A stretch of 58,351 nucleotides of DNA from Brooklawnia sp937867175 (GTDB lineage Bacteria > Actinomycetota > Actinomycetes > Propionibacteriales > Propionibacteriaceae). The stretch lies in contig DAISIR010000014.1 of the NCBI GenBank assembly GCA_036821905.1, forward strand, positions 1 through 58,351. Reading direction: 5' to 3'. Position 1 is the first letter of the stretch. Every line of letters begins with the position of its first letter. A program made the position numbers and the translations under genes. Shown here piece by piece: positions 6,423 to 15,137 of this stretch. Under the pieces are notes generated by a model. That model was given only the letters and a program-made list of their open reading frames with translations, was not told where the DNA came from and made no database searches.

Positions 6423-8843
6423 ATGGCGGGCAACGGCAGCCAACTCGTCGTCGACGGGCGCTCGATCAAGATCACCAATCCCGACAAGGTGATGTATCCG
6501 GCCACCGGCACCACCAAGGGCGAGGTCATCGCCTACTACCAGGCGGTCGCGCCCTGGTTCGTCCTGCATGCTGCCGGCCGGCCGGCGACCAGGAAGCGTT
6601 GGCCCAACGGGGTCGGCACTCCCGAGCAGCCGCAGCGTCCGTTCTTCCACAAGAACCTTGAGCTGAAGTCAACCCCCGATTGGGTGGCGACCCACACCAT
6701 CAAGCATTCCGACGGCTCGAACGTCTACCCGTTGATCAACGACACCGCGACACTGGTCTGGCTGGCTCAACTCGCCGCCCTCGAAATCCATGTACCGCAG
6801 TGGCGGGTCGGCGCGGACGGCCGGCCTGAGCGTCCCAACCGGTTGGTGCTCGACCTCGATCCGGGCGAGGGCGCCGGCATGCCGCAATGCGTCGAGCTAG
6901 CACACCTGATCCGCGAGGTGCTGGACAAGGTCGGGCTCGCGTCCTACCCGGTGACCAGCGGCAGCAAGGGCATCCACCTGTACGCCGGGTTGGCCGGCGA
7001 GTTGACCTCGGCCCAGGCGTCCGACTGGGCGAAGGAACTCGCCCGCTCGCTGGAGTCGCTGCACCCGAACCTGGTGGTCGCCGACATGGGCAAGGCGATC
7101 CGGCAGGGCAAGGTGCTGCTCGACTGGAGCCAGAACAACCCCGCCAAGACCACGATCGCCCCCTACTCGCTGCGCGGTCGCGAGCGTCCGACGGTGGCCG
7201 CCCCCCGCAGCTGGGACGAGCTGACCCCCGACGTCGGCCAACTCGACTTCCACGAGGTGCTGACGCGCTTGGCCGACGTCGGAGACCTGCTCGCCGGGCT
7301 CGACGACCAGCCGAGCCGGACGCCAGCCGCGTCCGATCGGCTGACCAGGTACCGCAGCCTGCGGGACGCCGAACGCACCCCCGAGCCGGTGCCCGAGGTG
7401 TCCCCGCAGCCGCGCCCGGAGGGGAACTCGTTCGTCATCCAGGAACACCACGCCCGCCGACTGCACTACGACTTCCGGCTGGAACGTGACGGCGTGCTGG
7501 TCTCGTGGGCGGTGCCAAAGGGTCCGCCGACCGACCCGAAGACCAACCACCTGGCCGTGCAGACCGAAGACCATCCGCTGGCCTACGGCGGCTTCGAGGG
7601 CATGATCCCCGCCGGGGAGTACGGCGCCGGCAAGGTGATCATCTGGGACGCCGGCAGCTACCAGACCCACAAGTGGGTCGACGGCCGCGAGGTGATCGCC
7701 ACCCTGACCGGACGCCCGGACGGTGGCCTGGGCGGGCAGCCGCGCACCTTCGCGCTGATCCAGACCGGGCACGGGGAGGACGACAAGAACTGGCTGATGC
7801 ACCTGATGACCGAACGCCCCGACTACACCGAGGCGCCCGAGCCGACCCAGCCGACCCAGGATCGAGCGCCGTCCCAGCTCACCGAGGAATCCGGGCCCCC
7901 GGATGACCTGCCCACAATCGAGCCGATGCTCGCCACCCCCGGTACCGCCGCCGACGTGCGCGGCGACGGCTGGGTCTTCGAGGTCAAGTGGGACGGCTTC
8001 CGCGCGGTCGCGTCAGTGGCCGACGGTGTTGCCGCGTTCCGCAGCCGCGGCGGGATCGACCTGACCAGCAGCTACCCCGAACTCGCCGAACTGGGCGCGC
8101 TGCTGGGCGGCCACCGCGCGGTGCTGGACGGCGAGATCGTGGCCCTCGACGACGCCGGACGTCCGCAGTTCGAACTGCTGCAGAATCACGCCCGCAACCC
8201 GGGCCGGGCGCACTACCTGGTCTTCGACCTGCTGCACCTCGACGGCCGATCGCTGCTGCGCCGGCCCTACGCCGTCCGCCGGGACGAACTGCGCAAGCTG
8301 CTGGGCGAGGGCGGTCGACACATCCATGTTCCCGACGACCTGGGGACCGACGCCGAGGTGGCGCTCGCCGCCAGCGCCGACCAGCAGCTGGAGGGCGTGG
8401 TGGCCAAGCGGGCTGACAGCATTTACCAGCCCGGCAAGCGCGGTCGCACCTGGGTTAAGGTCAAGAACAAGCTCAGCCGCGACGTCGTGATCGTCGGCTG
8501 GGCGCCGGGCGAAAAGTCACGCGCCGTGACCCTGGGTTCGCTGCTGGTAGCGGTTCCTGACGGCGAGGAGTTGACATATGCCGGCCGGGTCGGCACCGGC
8601 TTCACCGAACGAGCACTGACGCAAGCGCGTGAACTGCTGGGCGAGATAGAGGTTGACGAGCCGCCGGTGCGGGGCGTCCCGGCAACTCACGCGCAGGGCG
8701 TCCACTGGGTGGAGCCGGTCCTGGTCGGCGCGGTGGCCTACGGTGCGCTCACCCGCAGCGGTCGGCTGCGGCACCCCGTCTGGCAGGGTTGGCGTCCCGA
8801 TCTCACCCCCGACGTCGTCGGCTTGGAAGACCCCGACAAGTAG
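6423..8843 (+). CDS. ligD: Multifunctional ATP-dependent DNA ligase D
   Basis: 806-aa non-homologous end-joining ligase. The order is polymerase/primase domain (about 20-300, metal-binding D144 and D146 in LDLDPGEG), then 3-prime phosphoesterase (about 335-480, NSFVIQEHHARRLHYDFRLE), then adenylating ligase (about 510-800, nucleotidyl lysine K522 in EVKWDGFR). This Pol-PE-Lig order is that of mycobacterial LigD. LigD normally works with Ku, and no ku gene is in the window. The ATG at 6423 is favoured over an upstream GTG (6387) because the family's N-terminal motif begins soon after; no strong ribosome site is seen. GC3 is very high and no damage is apparent. Confidence 0.92.
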   Translation: MAGNGSQLVVDGRSIKITNPDKVMYPATGTTKGEVIAYYQAVAPWFVLHAAGRPATRKRWPNGVGTPEQPQRPFFHKNLELKSTPDWVATHTIKHSDGSNVYPLINDTATLVWLAQLAALEIHVPQWRVGADGRPERPNRLVLDLDPGEGAGMPQCVELAHLIREVLDKVGLASYPVTSGSKGIHLYAGLAGELTSAQASDWAKELARSLESLHPNLVVADMGKAIRQGKVLLDWSQNNPAKTTIAPYSLRGRERPTVAAPRSWDELTPDVGQLDFHEVLTRLADVGDLLAGLDDQPSRTPAASDRLTRYRSLRDAERTPEPVPEVSPQPRPEGNSFVIQEHHARRLHYDFRLERDGVLVSWAVPKGPPTDPKTNHLAVQTEDHPLAYGGFEGMIPAGEYGAGKVIIWDAGSYQTHKWVDGREVIATLTGRPDGGLGGQPRTFALIQTGHGEDDKNWLMHLMTERPDYTEAPEPTQPTQDRAPSQLTEESGPPDDLPTIEPMLATPGTAADVRGDGWVFEVKWDGFRAVASVADGVAAFRSRGGIDLTSSYPELAELGALLGGHRAVLDGEIVALDDAGRPQFELLQNHARNPGRAHYLVFDLLHLDGRSLLRRPYAVRRDELRKLLGEGGRHIHVPDDLGTDAEVALAASADQQLEGVVAKRADSIYQPGKRGRTWVKVKNKLSRDVVIVGWAPGEKSRAVTLGSLLVAVPDGEELTYAGRVGTGFTERALTQARELLGEIEVDEPPVRGVPATHAQGVHWVEPVLVGAVAYGALTRSGRLRHPVWQGWRPDLTPDVVGLEDPDK

Positions 8844-8851
8844 CAGCGTCG

Positions 8852-8926
8852 GTGTGCATGACCGGTCCCTGGGGACTGTTCAGCCCTGTTTCTGGGAGGT
8901 CGGGTGTGCGCGACCGGTCCCTGGGG
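8852..8926. repeat. Two 23-bp direct repeats between convergent genes
   Basis: GTGTGCATGACCGGTCCCTG at 8852 and GTGTGCGCGACCGGTCCCTG at 8904, each continuing GGG, differ at two positions and sit 52 bases apart in the gap between ligD and ade. Both contain the palindrome ACCGGT. They may be members of a dispersed intergenic repeat family; no other copy was noticed in the window. Confidence 0.45.
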
Positions 8927-8963
8927 TCGGTTCGTACCCGGGCGCCGGACAGCATCGGATTCG

Positions 8964-10625
8964 TCAGTCGCGGACGACTTCGGTGAACTCGAACCGGTCT
9001 ACATCGAACAACCCCAAGTCGCCCAGCTTCAGCGACGGGATCACCAGCAGCGACATGAACGCGGCAGTCATGAACGGTCGCCGCAGCGGCGATCCGAGCC
9101 GCGTGCCGGCGAGGTCGTTGAGCCGACCGAACCGCTCGGCCACGGTGCTAGCGTCCAGGTCACTCATCAACCCGGCGATCGGCAACGGCAGCACCTGGGC
9201 GGTCTGGCCGTCGGCCAATGACAGTCCACCGCGCTGCTCGATGACGGCGTTGATCGCCGCGGCCAGCGCGTCGGCGCCGACGCCGACACCGATGATGTTG
9301 TGCGAGTCGTGCGCGACGCTGGACGCGATGGCCCCGCGACGGAACCCGAAACCGCGGATGAACCCGACAGCCAGGGGTGCGGGCCGATACCGGTTGACCA
9401 CGGCAACCAGCAGCACATCGGCGTCCGGGTCTGGTTGGACGTACCCGTCGACCACCGGCAGATCAACCAGGTCGCAGCCGGTGATCAGCGCCCCGTCGGT
9501 GGCCGTGATGACGCGGCACCGCGCGGTCTGGTCGGCAACGTTGGACGCCGGCACCGCCAGGTTGCAGGCCTGCACCGCAGTCGCCCCGAACGCGTTGATC
9601 GCAGTGGGTTCGCTACGGGGGAGCAGGCACTGGCCGTCCTCGGCGACCAGTTCGCCGGCCAACCAGACCCGATGCGCCCGACAGCCGACCAGATCGTCCA
9701 GCAGCACGGCGGTGAACCGCTCGCCCGGCCGCACCCCGCCGACGTCGAGTCCGTAGTGCTGACGCGGGGTCAGGCAGGCCGCCTCGAGGACGGTGAAGAC
9801 GTCGTGGCCGGCCGCGATCGCCCGGGCGACCAGCCGGTCGATGTGGCCGTTGGCCAGATCGGCGGCGTCCAGGTCGTCGGTGCACAGCATCGTCCGCCCG
9901 GGGTATTTGCTGATCAGCGGGTGCAGGGCGTCGAAGTTGCGGGCCGCCGACCCCTCCCGGATCAGGATCCGCATCCCGGCCAGCAGCTTCTCCTCGGCCT
10001 CCTCCAAGCTGGCGCATTCATGGTCGGTGGTGATTCCGGCGCCGATGTATTTGCGGGCGTCCGCGCCACGCAGACCGGGGGCATGCCCGTCCACCGGGTA
10101 GCCGCGATCGAGCGCCACCCGAATCTTCGCCAACACGGACGGGTCGCCGGCCAGCACGCCCGGGTAGTCCATCATCTCGGTCAGGTAGCCGACGCCTGGC
10201 AGGTCAAGCAGTTGCTCGACCTCGGCGGCGTCCAGCCTGGCGCCGGAGGTCTCGAAAGCGGTTGAAGGCACGCAACTGGGGGCGCCGAACAGAATTGTGA
10301 ACGGGGTGCGGGCGGCGTCCGCGAGCATCCACCGCACACCCTCGACGCCCAGCACGTTGCCGATTTCGTGCGGGTCGCTGACCGCAGCGACCGTACCGTG
10401 CACCACCGCTGCGCGGGCGAACTCCGAGGGGGTGAGCAGGCTGCTCTCGACGTGCACGTGGGCGTCCACGAAGCCCGGGATGAGGTAGCCGACCGTCGGG
10501 TCGGGCTCGCCGAGCTCGGTGACCGCGTCCACTGCTGTCTGCGTCCACGAGACCTCGGCCAATCGGATCCGCCTGCGCGCGACATCGACCACGTTGGCGG
10601 TGAACGATCCGGAGTTCGTTGTCAT
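8964..10625 (-). CDS. ade: Adenine deaminase
   Basis: 553-aa amidohydrolase converting adenine to hypoxanthine in purine salvage. The metal-binding HxH motif is H56/H58 in GFVDAHVHVESS. Further family signatures include SDPHEIGNVLG, LTEMMDYPGVL, DGHAPGL and TTDHECASLEEA, and MLCTDDLD carries a metal-site Asp. Domain order and length agree with the bacterial AdeC family. The start at 10625 has AGAGGGGA just upstream, and an in-frame start 60 bases further up is rejected. It is divergent from the FGGY kinase gene with a shared region of about 107 bases. Confidence 0.92.
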   Translation of the reverse strand: MTTNSGSFTANVVDVARRRIRLAEVSWTQTAVDAVTELGEPDPTVGYLIPGFVDAHVHVESSLLTPSEFARAAVVHGTVAAVSDPHEIGNVLGVEGVRWMLADAARTPFTILFGAPSCVPSTAFETSGARLDAAEVEQLLDLPGVGYLTEMMDYPGVLAGDPSVLAKIRVALDRGYPVDGHAPGLRGADARKYIGAGITTDHECASLEEAEEKLLAGMRILIREGSAARNFDALHPLISKYPGRTMLCTDDLDAADLANGHIDRLVARAIAAGHDVFTVLEAACLTPRQHYGLDVGGVRPGERFTAVLLDDLVGCRAHRVWLAGELVAEDGQCLLPRSEPTAINAFGATAVQACNLAVPASNVADQTARCRVITATDGALITGCDLVDLPVVDGYVQPDPDADVLLVAVVNRYRPAPLAVGFIRGFGFRRGAIASSVAHDSHNIIGVGVGADALAAAINAVIEQRGGLSLADGQTAQVLPLPIAGLMSDLDASTVAERFGRLNDLAGTRLGSPLRRPFMTAAFMSLLVIPSLKLGDLGLFDVDRFEFTEVVRD

Positions 10626-10732
10626 TCGGTCCCCTCTGCAACTGGCCCAACTTCGGGGCAACGCCTGCAAGATCCATAGTCTCATTGGAGGATGGAGGAT
10701 ACTTCGAGCTCACCAGGGAAGGGGCCGCAGCC

Positions 10733-12280
10733 ATGAGCGAGTTCTATCTGGGTATTGATGTGGGGACCGGCGGCTGCCGGGTCGGCATCTACGACGACGC
10801 CGGCAAACCACTCGCCTTCAAGGACTCCCCGCTGACGTCCTACTACCCCAAATCCGGCTGGGTTGAGCAGAACGTGGACGAGTGGTGGCAGGCGTTGGTC
10901 TCCTCGGTGCGCGGGGCGGTCGAGAAGGCCGGGATCCGGCCTGACGAGGTGGCCGGGATCGGCTACGACGTCACGTCGGCGAGCCTGGTCGCGGTCGACG
11001 CCGATCTGCGTCCGCTTCGTCCGTCGATCATGTGGGCAGACGTCCGTGCCAGTGAGCAGGCGCGGCGCGGCGCGGCGATCGACCACTGGGCCCGGCTCTA
11101 CAACGGCGGCGGCAAGGACGCCCCGTCCGCGGAATGGTTCTTGTACAAGGCGGTTTGGGTGAAGGAGAACGAGCCGCAGGTCTGGGCCGACAGCGCCTGG
11201 CTGTTGGATGCTCCGGACTGGTTGGGCCTTCGGCTGACCGGCGAAGCAGTGATCAACATCACCTCGGCGGCGTTGAAGATGCACCACAACAACGACTATG
11301 GCGGCTTCCCCCTCGATTTCTACGACCAGGTCGGCGCCGAGGGCCTGATGGCGAAGATGCCCAGCCAGGTCAGGGCGCTGGGCGAGAAGCTGGGCGGGCT
11401 GTCCGCCGCGGTCGCCGAGGAACTCGGGCTGCCCGCAGGCATCCCGGTGGGGGTCGGGACGATCGACGCCGAGGCGGGCATGATCGGGATGGACGTGATG
11501 GCACCCGGCAAGATGGCGCTGATCACCGGCTCCAGCAACCCGCTGCTGGCCCAAAGCGCCGAACCCATCTTCGCCCCCGGGCTGGTCGGGGCGCACACCG
11601 ACGCGCTGTTGCCGGGCCAGTACACGGTCGAGGCATCACAGTCGGCCACCGGTTCGGTGATGCGCTGGTTCCTCCAGACAGCGGCCCAAGATCTCCTCGA
11701 GGCGGAGAAGAACGGTGGCCCGTCCGCGTGGGAGGTGCTCAACGAGCAGTCCAAGGATCTCCCGCCCGGCTCGGAGGGTCTGCTGGTGACCGAGTACTTC
11801 CAAGGCAACCGCAGCCCGTACAGCGATCCCCTGGTGCGTGGCACGTTCACCGGCCTCGACCTGCACCACCGTCGTGAACACCTCTATCGCGCTATCCAGG
11901 AGGCCACCTGCTACGGCTTGGAGGCGAACCTGCGGACGCTGCGTGAGCACGGCCTACAGCCGGACTCGATCATCGCCTGCGGCGGTGCCCTGTCCAGCCC
12001 GTCGTGGATGCAGATGCATGCCGACGTCACCGGCGTCGACATCGTCATTACCGAGGTCCAGGACGGACCCACCCTCGGTTCGGCCATGATGGGCGCGGTC
12101 GCTGCCGGGCGGTTCGCCGATCTGCAAGAGGCCGCCGACGCGATGGTGCACCAGGCCCACGTCTACCGCCCCGATGCCGCACGACACCAGGAGTACAGGT
12201 TCTGGGTTGAGCAGTACCTCCAGCTCTATCCCGCGCTGAAGGACATCCAGCACACCGTTCACAACCACCTCGCCGACTGA
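10733..12280 (+). CDS. FGGY-family carbohydrate kinase
   Basis: 515-aa sugar or polyol kinase. The N-terminal phosphate-binding loop is GIDVGTGGCRVGIYD. The second half has GTIDAEAGMIGMD and ITGSSN, and the C-terminal ATP-site stretch is IACGGALSSPSWMQ with DGPTLGSAMMGAV. The overall form is closest to ribulokinase-like FGGY kinases; the actual sugar is not readable. The ATG at 10733 follows AGGGAAGGGG, and an earlier in-frame start at 10619 would overlap ade. The AraM-like dehydrogenase gene starts 28 bases downstream, so they probably form an operon for a phosphorylated polyol or sugar. Confidence 0.8.
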   Translation: MSEFYLGIDVGTGGCRVGIYDDAGKPLAFKDSPLTSYYPKSGWVEQNVDEWWQALVSSVRGAVEKAGIRPDEVAGIGYDVTSASLVAVDADLRPLRPSIMWADVRASEQARRGAAIDHWARLYNGGGKDAPSAEWFLYKAVWVKENEPQVWADSAWLLDAPDWLGLRLTGEAVINITSAALKMHHNNDYGGFPLDFYDQVGAEGLMAKMPSQVRALGEKLGGLSAAVAEELGLPAGIPVGVGTIDAEAGMIGMDVMAPGKMALITGSSNPLLAQSAEPIFAPGLVGAHTDALLPGQYTVEASQSATGSVMRWFLQTAAQDLLEAEKNGGPSAWEVLNEQSKDLPPGSEGLLVTEYFQGNRSPYSDPLVRGTFTGLDLHHRREHLYRAIQEATCYGLEANLRTLREHGLQPDSIIACGGALSSPSWMQMHADVTGVDIVITEVQDGPTLGSAMMGAVAAGRFADLQEAADAMVHQAHVYRPDAARHQEYRFWVEQYLQLYPALKDIQHTVHNHLAD

Positions 12281-12308
12281 CCGAGCCGACGCACCGAGAG
12301 GAAGACCC

Positions 12309-13652
12309 ATGGACGACGCCGTGAGCAAGGCCCTCCAGCACACCGAGACCACTAGGGTGGTCGAGGTGGGCCGTGGGGTGCTAACCAACTCCGGCCGGAT
12401 CATCAACGACCTGCTCGTCGACGAGGGTAAGCCGGGGCTGTTGGTGGCCGACGAACGTACTTGGCAGGCGGCCGGCGCGGCGGTTCAGGACTCGCTGCGC
12501 GCCGCCGGGGCGGAGTTGGTGGAGCCGATGGTCTTCCCCGGCACCCCCACCCTGTACGCCGCTTACGAGCACGCCGAGGAGATCCGCGAACGGCTGCGCG
12601 GCCGCGGTGCGGTTGGCGTGGCGATCGGTTCCGGAACCCTGAACGACCTGGTGAAGCTGGCTTCGGGCGAGCTCGACCAGCCCTATGCAGTGGTCGGCAC
12701 CGCGGCTTCGATGGACGGCTACACCGGGTTCGGCGCGCCGATGACCCGCGGCGGGTTGAAGATCACCATGCCCTGCCCGGCGCCCCGGGTGGTCGTCTTC
12801 GACCTGGACGTCGCCGCCGCCGCGCCGGCGCCGATGGCGGCCTCCGGCTACGGCGACCTGTCGGCGAAGATCCCGGCCGGCGCGGACTGGATCCTCGCCG
12901 ACGTGGTGGGGGTAGACCCGATCGACCAGCTGGCCTGGGAACTCGTCCAGGGTGGGGTGAAGCAGGCGCTGTCTCGTCCCGACGAGCTCGCCGCCGGCGT
13001 CCCCGAGGCCTACGCCGGCCTGTGCAACGGGCTGGTGCTGTCGGGGCTGGCGATGCAGGTCGCCCGTGGTACCCGTCCGGCGTCCGGTGCCGAGCATTAC
13101 TTCAGTCACCTCTGGGAACTCGACCACCTCGGCGCAGAACTCGATCCGCCGCTCAGCCACGGTTTCAAGGTGGCGATCGGCACGTTGGCCATGACGGCCT
13201 TCTACGAGCGCTTCTTGGTGCGCGACGTCGCCGCGTTGGACCTGGACGCAGTGGTCTCCTCGTGGCCGTCGTGGGATGAGGTCGCCGCCGATATCGCCAA
13301 GACCATGTCCGGACCGCTGATCGACAAGGGCCTGAACGAGACGCGGGAGAAGTACGTCGACGCCGAAGGGTTGCGCGCACGCCTCGGACGCCTGGTCAGC
13401 ACCTGGCCGCAGACCAAGCAGCGGCTGGAGGCGCAGCTGATGCCGGCGAAACAGCTACAGCGGATGCTGGTCGCGGCAGGTGCGCCATCGCGGCCGGAGG
13501 ACATCGGGCTGACCCCGCAGGCGGTGCAGGAGGCGTTCCCGCGCGCGATGTACTACCGCTCGCGGTACACCGTGCTCGACGTGGCCCGCGAGATCGGCTG
13601 GTTCGGCGAACTGGTGGATGAGGTCTTCGCCCCGGGCGGGGTGTGGAGCTGA
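12309..13652 (+). CDS. sn-glycerol-1-phosphate dehydrogenase family protein (AraM/EgsA-like)
   Basis: 447-aa NAD(P)-dependent metal enzyme of the iron-containing alcohol dehydrogenase superfamily. Family marks are the nucleotide-site GSGTLNDLVK, AASMDGYTGFGAPM, the metal-ligand region SGYGDLSAKIPAGADW, SGAEHYFSHLWE, and SHGFKVAIGT with a conserved His. AraM-type enzymes reduce dihydroxyacetone phosphate to glycerol-1-phosphate. In Bacillus the gene lies in the arabinose operon, and here it follows an FGGY kinase, a similar pairing. The start has AGAGGAAG upstream. The bifunctional nuclease gene follows after 18 bases. Confidence 0.8.
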   Translation: MDDAVSKALQHTETTRVVEVGRGVLTNSGRIINDLLVDEGKPGLLVADERTWQAAGAAVQDSLRAAGAELVEPMVFPGTPTLYAAYEHAEEIRERLRGRGAVGVAIGSGTLNDLVKLASGELDQPYAVVGTAASMDGYTGFGAPMTRGGLKITMPCPAPRVVVFDLDVAAAAPAPMAASGYGDLSAKIPAGADWILADVVGVDPIDQLAWELVQGGVKQALSRPDELAAGVPEAYAGLCNGLVLSGLAMQVARGTRPASGAEHYFSHLWELDHLGAELDPPLSHGFKVAIGTLAMTAFYERFLVRDVAALDLDAVVSSWPSWDEVAADIAKTMSGPLIDKGLNETREKYVDAEGLRARLGRLVSTWPQTKQRLEAQLMPAKQLQRMLVAAGAPSRPEDIGLTPQAVQEAFPRAMYYRSRYTVLDVAREIGWFGELVDEVFAPGGVWS

Positions 13653-13670
13653 GCCGAGGAGGCGGATACC

Positions 13671-14168
13671 GTGATCCAAGTCGATCTTGCCAGCATGGCG
13701 GTGGACTCCCGAGGGCAGCCTGTGGTGATCCTCAAGCCCAGGTTCCCCCAACAGGCCCCGGTCAAGGTCTTGCCGATCTGGATCGGAGTCCAGGAGGCCA
13801 GCGCCATAATGCTGGCGATCGAGGGCACCACCACGTCCCGGCCGATGTCGTATGACCTGATGGTGCGGCTGTTGGACGCCCTGGACGCGTCGGTGCGCCA
13901 GGTTGCGGTGACCAAGCTGGAGGAGGGCACCTTCTTCGCCGAGATCACCCTGGACACCAATGCCGGACGCCGGGTGATCGACGCCCGGCCCTCGGATTCG
14001 ATCGCGCTGGCCATGCGCACCGAGGCCCCCATTTACATCGCTGAAGAAGTGCTGCGCGAGGCCGGGGTGTCCGAGAACCAGCTCTCGGAGGCGCAGGACG
14101 AGGAGACCCAGATCGAGGAGTTCACCGAGTTCCTCGACTCCGTCGACCCGGACGACTTCCGCGGTTGA
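13671..14168 (+). CDS. Bifunctional nuclease family protein (DUF151)
   Basis: 165-aa protein of the DUF151/BFN family, with known members acting as DNase/RNase in vitro. The conserved core is visible: PVVILKPR, LPIWIGVQEASAI, RPMSYDLMVRLLD, FFAEITL and DARPSDSIALAMR. An acidic C-terminal tail (EEFTEFLDSVDPDDF) is typical of the actinobacterial form. The GTG start at 13671 has AGGAGG about ten bases upstream. It is co-directional and 18 bases from the AraM-like gene, but the functions look unrelated. Confidence 0.88.
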   Translation: MIQVDLASMAVDSRGQPVVILKPRFPQQAPVKVLPIWIGVQEASAIMLAIEGTTTSRPMSYDLMVRLLDALDASVRQVAVTKLEEGTFFAEITLDTNAGRRVIDARPSDSIALAMRTEAPIYIAEEVLREAGVSENQLSEAQDEETQIEEFTEFLDSVDPDDFRG

Positions 14169-14358
14169 CGTCGCCGTATGGTCGGTCGTGTGGACCACCG
14201 CAGGGCGAGTCGGCGAGCAAAATCGGACCCCGGAATCCCTGAACAGCGCGTAGTCACGACTCGAAGTGCTCCTGGAAAGCGGTTACCGAAGCGGTGGCTG
14301 TACCCAGATCAGGGAATTGTGGAGATCCCCGAGCGCGTCACGGCGAGGCTCTGACTCC

Positions 14359-14747
14359 TCAGCCGAGAATCACGTCGATCGTCCGGGCCGATCGGAGCGC
14401 AGACTCGCCGGTGCCCAGGCAGCGGCCGCGCCCCTGCAGCTCATCGATGATTGAGGCCACCAAGGGGCCGTGCACGTGCGGGGGATCGACCACTTCGAAG
14501 CTGCGCCCCTGGTCGCCACGGGCAGAAGTGGGCGTCGCCACATGGACCACGCTCACTTGCGGATCGTCGATCAGTTCTTGGCGTCGCTGCTCCAGCGTGG
14601 CACCCGGTGACGTTCGGCGTAGTCACGGGCGGCATCGGCGGTTCGCCGCATGACGTGCACCCGCCGCGAACCGGGGGCGTCGAAAATCGCTGCATTGGCC
14701 TTGACCTCGGTGACGTCGCCCACGCCGATGATTCCCCAGCCGATCAC
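14359..14747 (-). pseudogene. Decayed Gfo/Idh/MocA-family oxidoreductase
   Basis: The start region is intact: GTG at 14747 after AGGAGGC, then VIGWGIIGVGDVTEVK, a classic N-terminal Rossmann start. The frame ends at 14571 after RWSSDAKN. Reading continues in another frame as ELIDDPQVSVVHVATP, so there is a frameshift near 14575. Directly after VHVATP the sequence jumps to a C-terminal part (DPPHVHGPLVASIIDELQGR, then GTGESALRSARTIDVILG). Most of the catalytic middle, about 200 residues of a usual 330, is missing. The gene is therefore both frameshifted and internally deleted and cannot be functional. Confidence 0.75.
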
Positions 14748-14880
14748 TGCGCCTCCTGGGGCTCGTCGGCCACCGCCCGCATTGCTGGCCGCAACCGCAT
14801 CCACCATTGGTCGAAGGGGCGGCGGTGCTCGATGTCCACGAAGTCCGTGTTGGCATCGGACGCGCGCTCGGCGCCCGGGT
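14744..14880 (-). pseudogene. C-terminal remnant of an unknown upstream gene
   Basis: An open frame read on the minus strand ends with TGA at 14746-14744, overlapping the GTG of the Gfo/Idh remnant (GTGA). It encodes about 45 residues including DANTDFVDIEHRRPFDQWWM and ends PQEAQ. The overlap is the usual coupling of neighbouring genes, so an operon partner of the oxidoreductase probably once lay here. It is cut on its upstream side by the hairpin at 14884-14929. Family not recognised. Confidence 0.3.
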
Positions 14881-14883
14881 AAC

Positions 14884-14929
14884 AGCGCGACCGATTTGCC
14901 CGCGACACCGCGGGTAAATCGGTCGCGCT
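14884..14929. repeat. Long hairpin: 21-bp inverted repeat with 4-base loop
   Basis: Arms at 14884-14904 and 14909-14929 match at 20 of 21 positions around the loop ACAC. The outer part reads AGCGCGACCGATTT and the inner part CCCGCG. There is no T-tract on either side, so it may be a bidirectional terminator or a small mobile/REP-like repeat; it lies exactly where a decayed gene is cut. Confidence 0.7.
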
Positions 14930-15035
14930 GATTTGGCTGGCGACACTGAAGCCCTAGGCCTGCCTCGTCGGCTGCGAAGCCTCAGCGGTTCGCAGCGGCG
15001 ACTCCGGTGCACGATTGGGGACGGGAGGCCCATCG

Positions 15036-15051
15036 TGTTTCACGTGAAACG
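15036..15051. promoter_or_regulatory. parS: parS centromere-like site (ParB binding)
   Basis: TGTTTCACGTGAAACG matches the conserved bacterial parS consensus (TGTTTCACGTGAAACA) at 15 of 16 positions and contains the perfect 14-bp palindrome GTTTCACGTGAAAC at 15037-15050. It is intergenic, 87 bases before the Lon-like protease start. parS sites normally cluster near the chromosomal origin and nucleate ParB for segregation. parA and parB are not in the window. Confidence 0.8.
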
Positions 15052-15137
15052 AAAGTGGCCCAGCCCTCGGTGTCGCCAGGCGGGCGATTGACCGGGGCGA
15101 CTCTGGTAATCGGCCGTGGCCGGGAGGAGAATTGAAC

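Noticed and set aside
14169..14358. Possible coding sequence after the bifunctional nuclease gene
   Set aside because: Frames are short, without ribosome sites or motifs; nothing supportable is seen in this gap.
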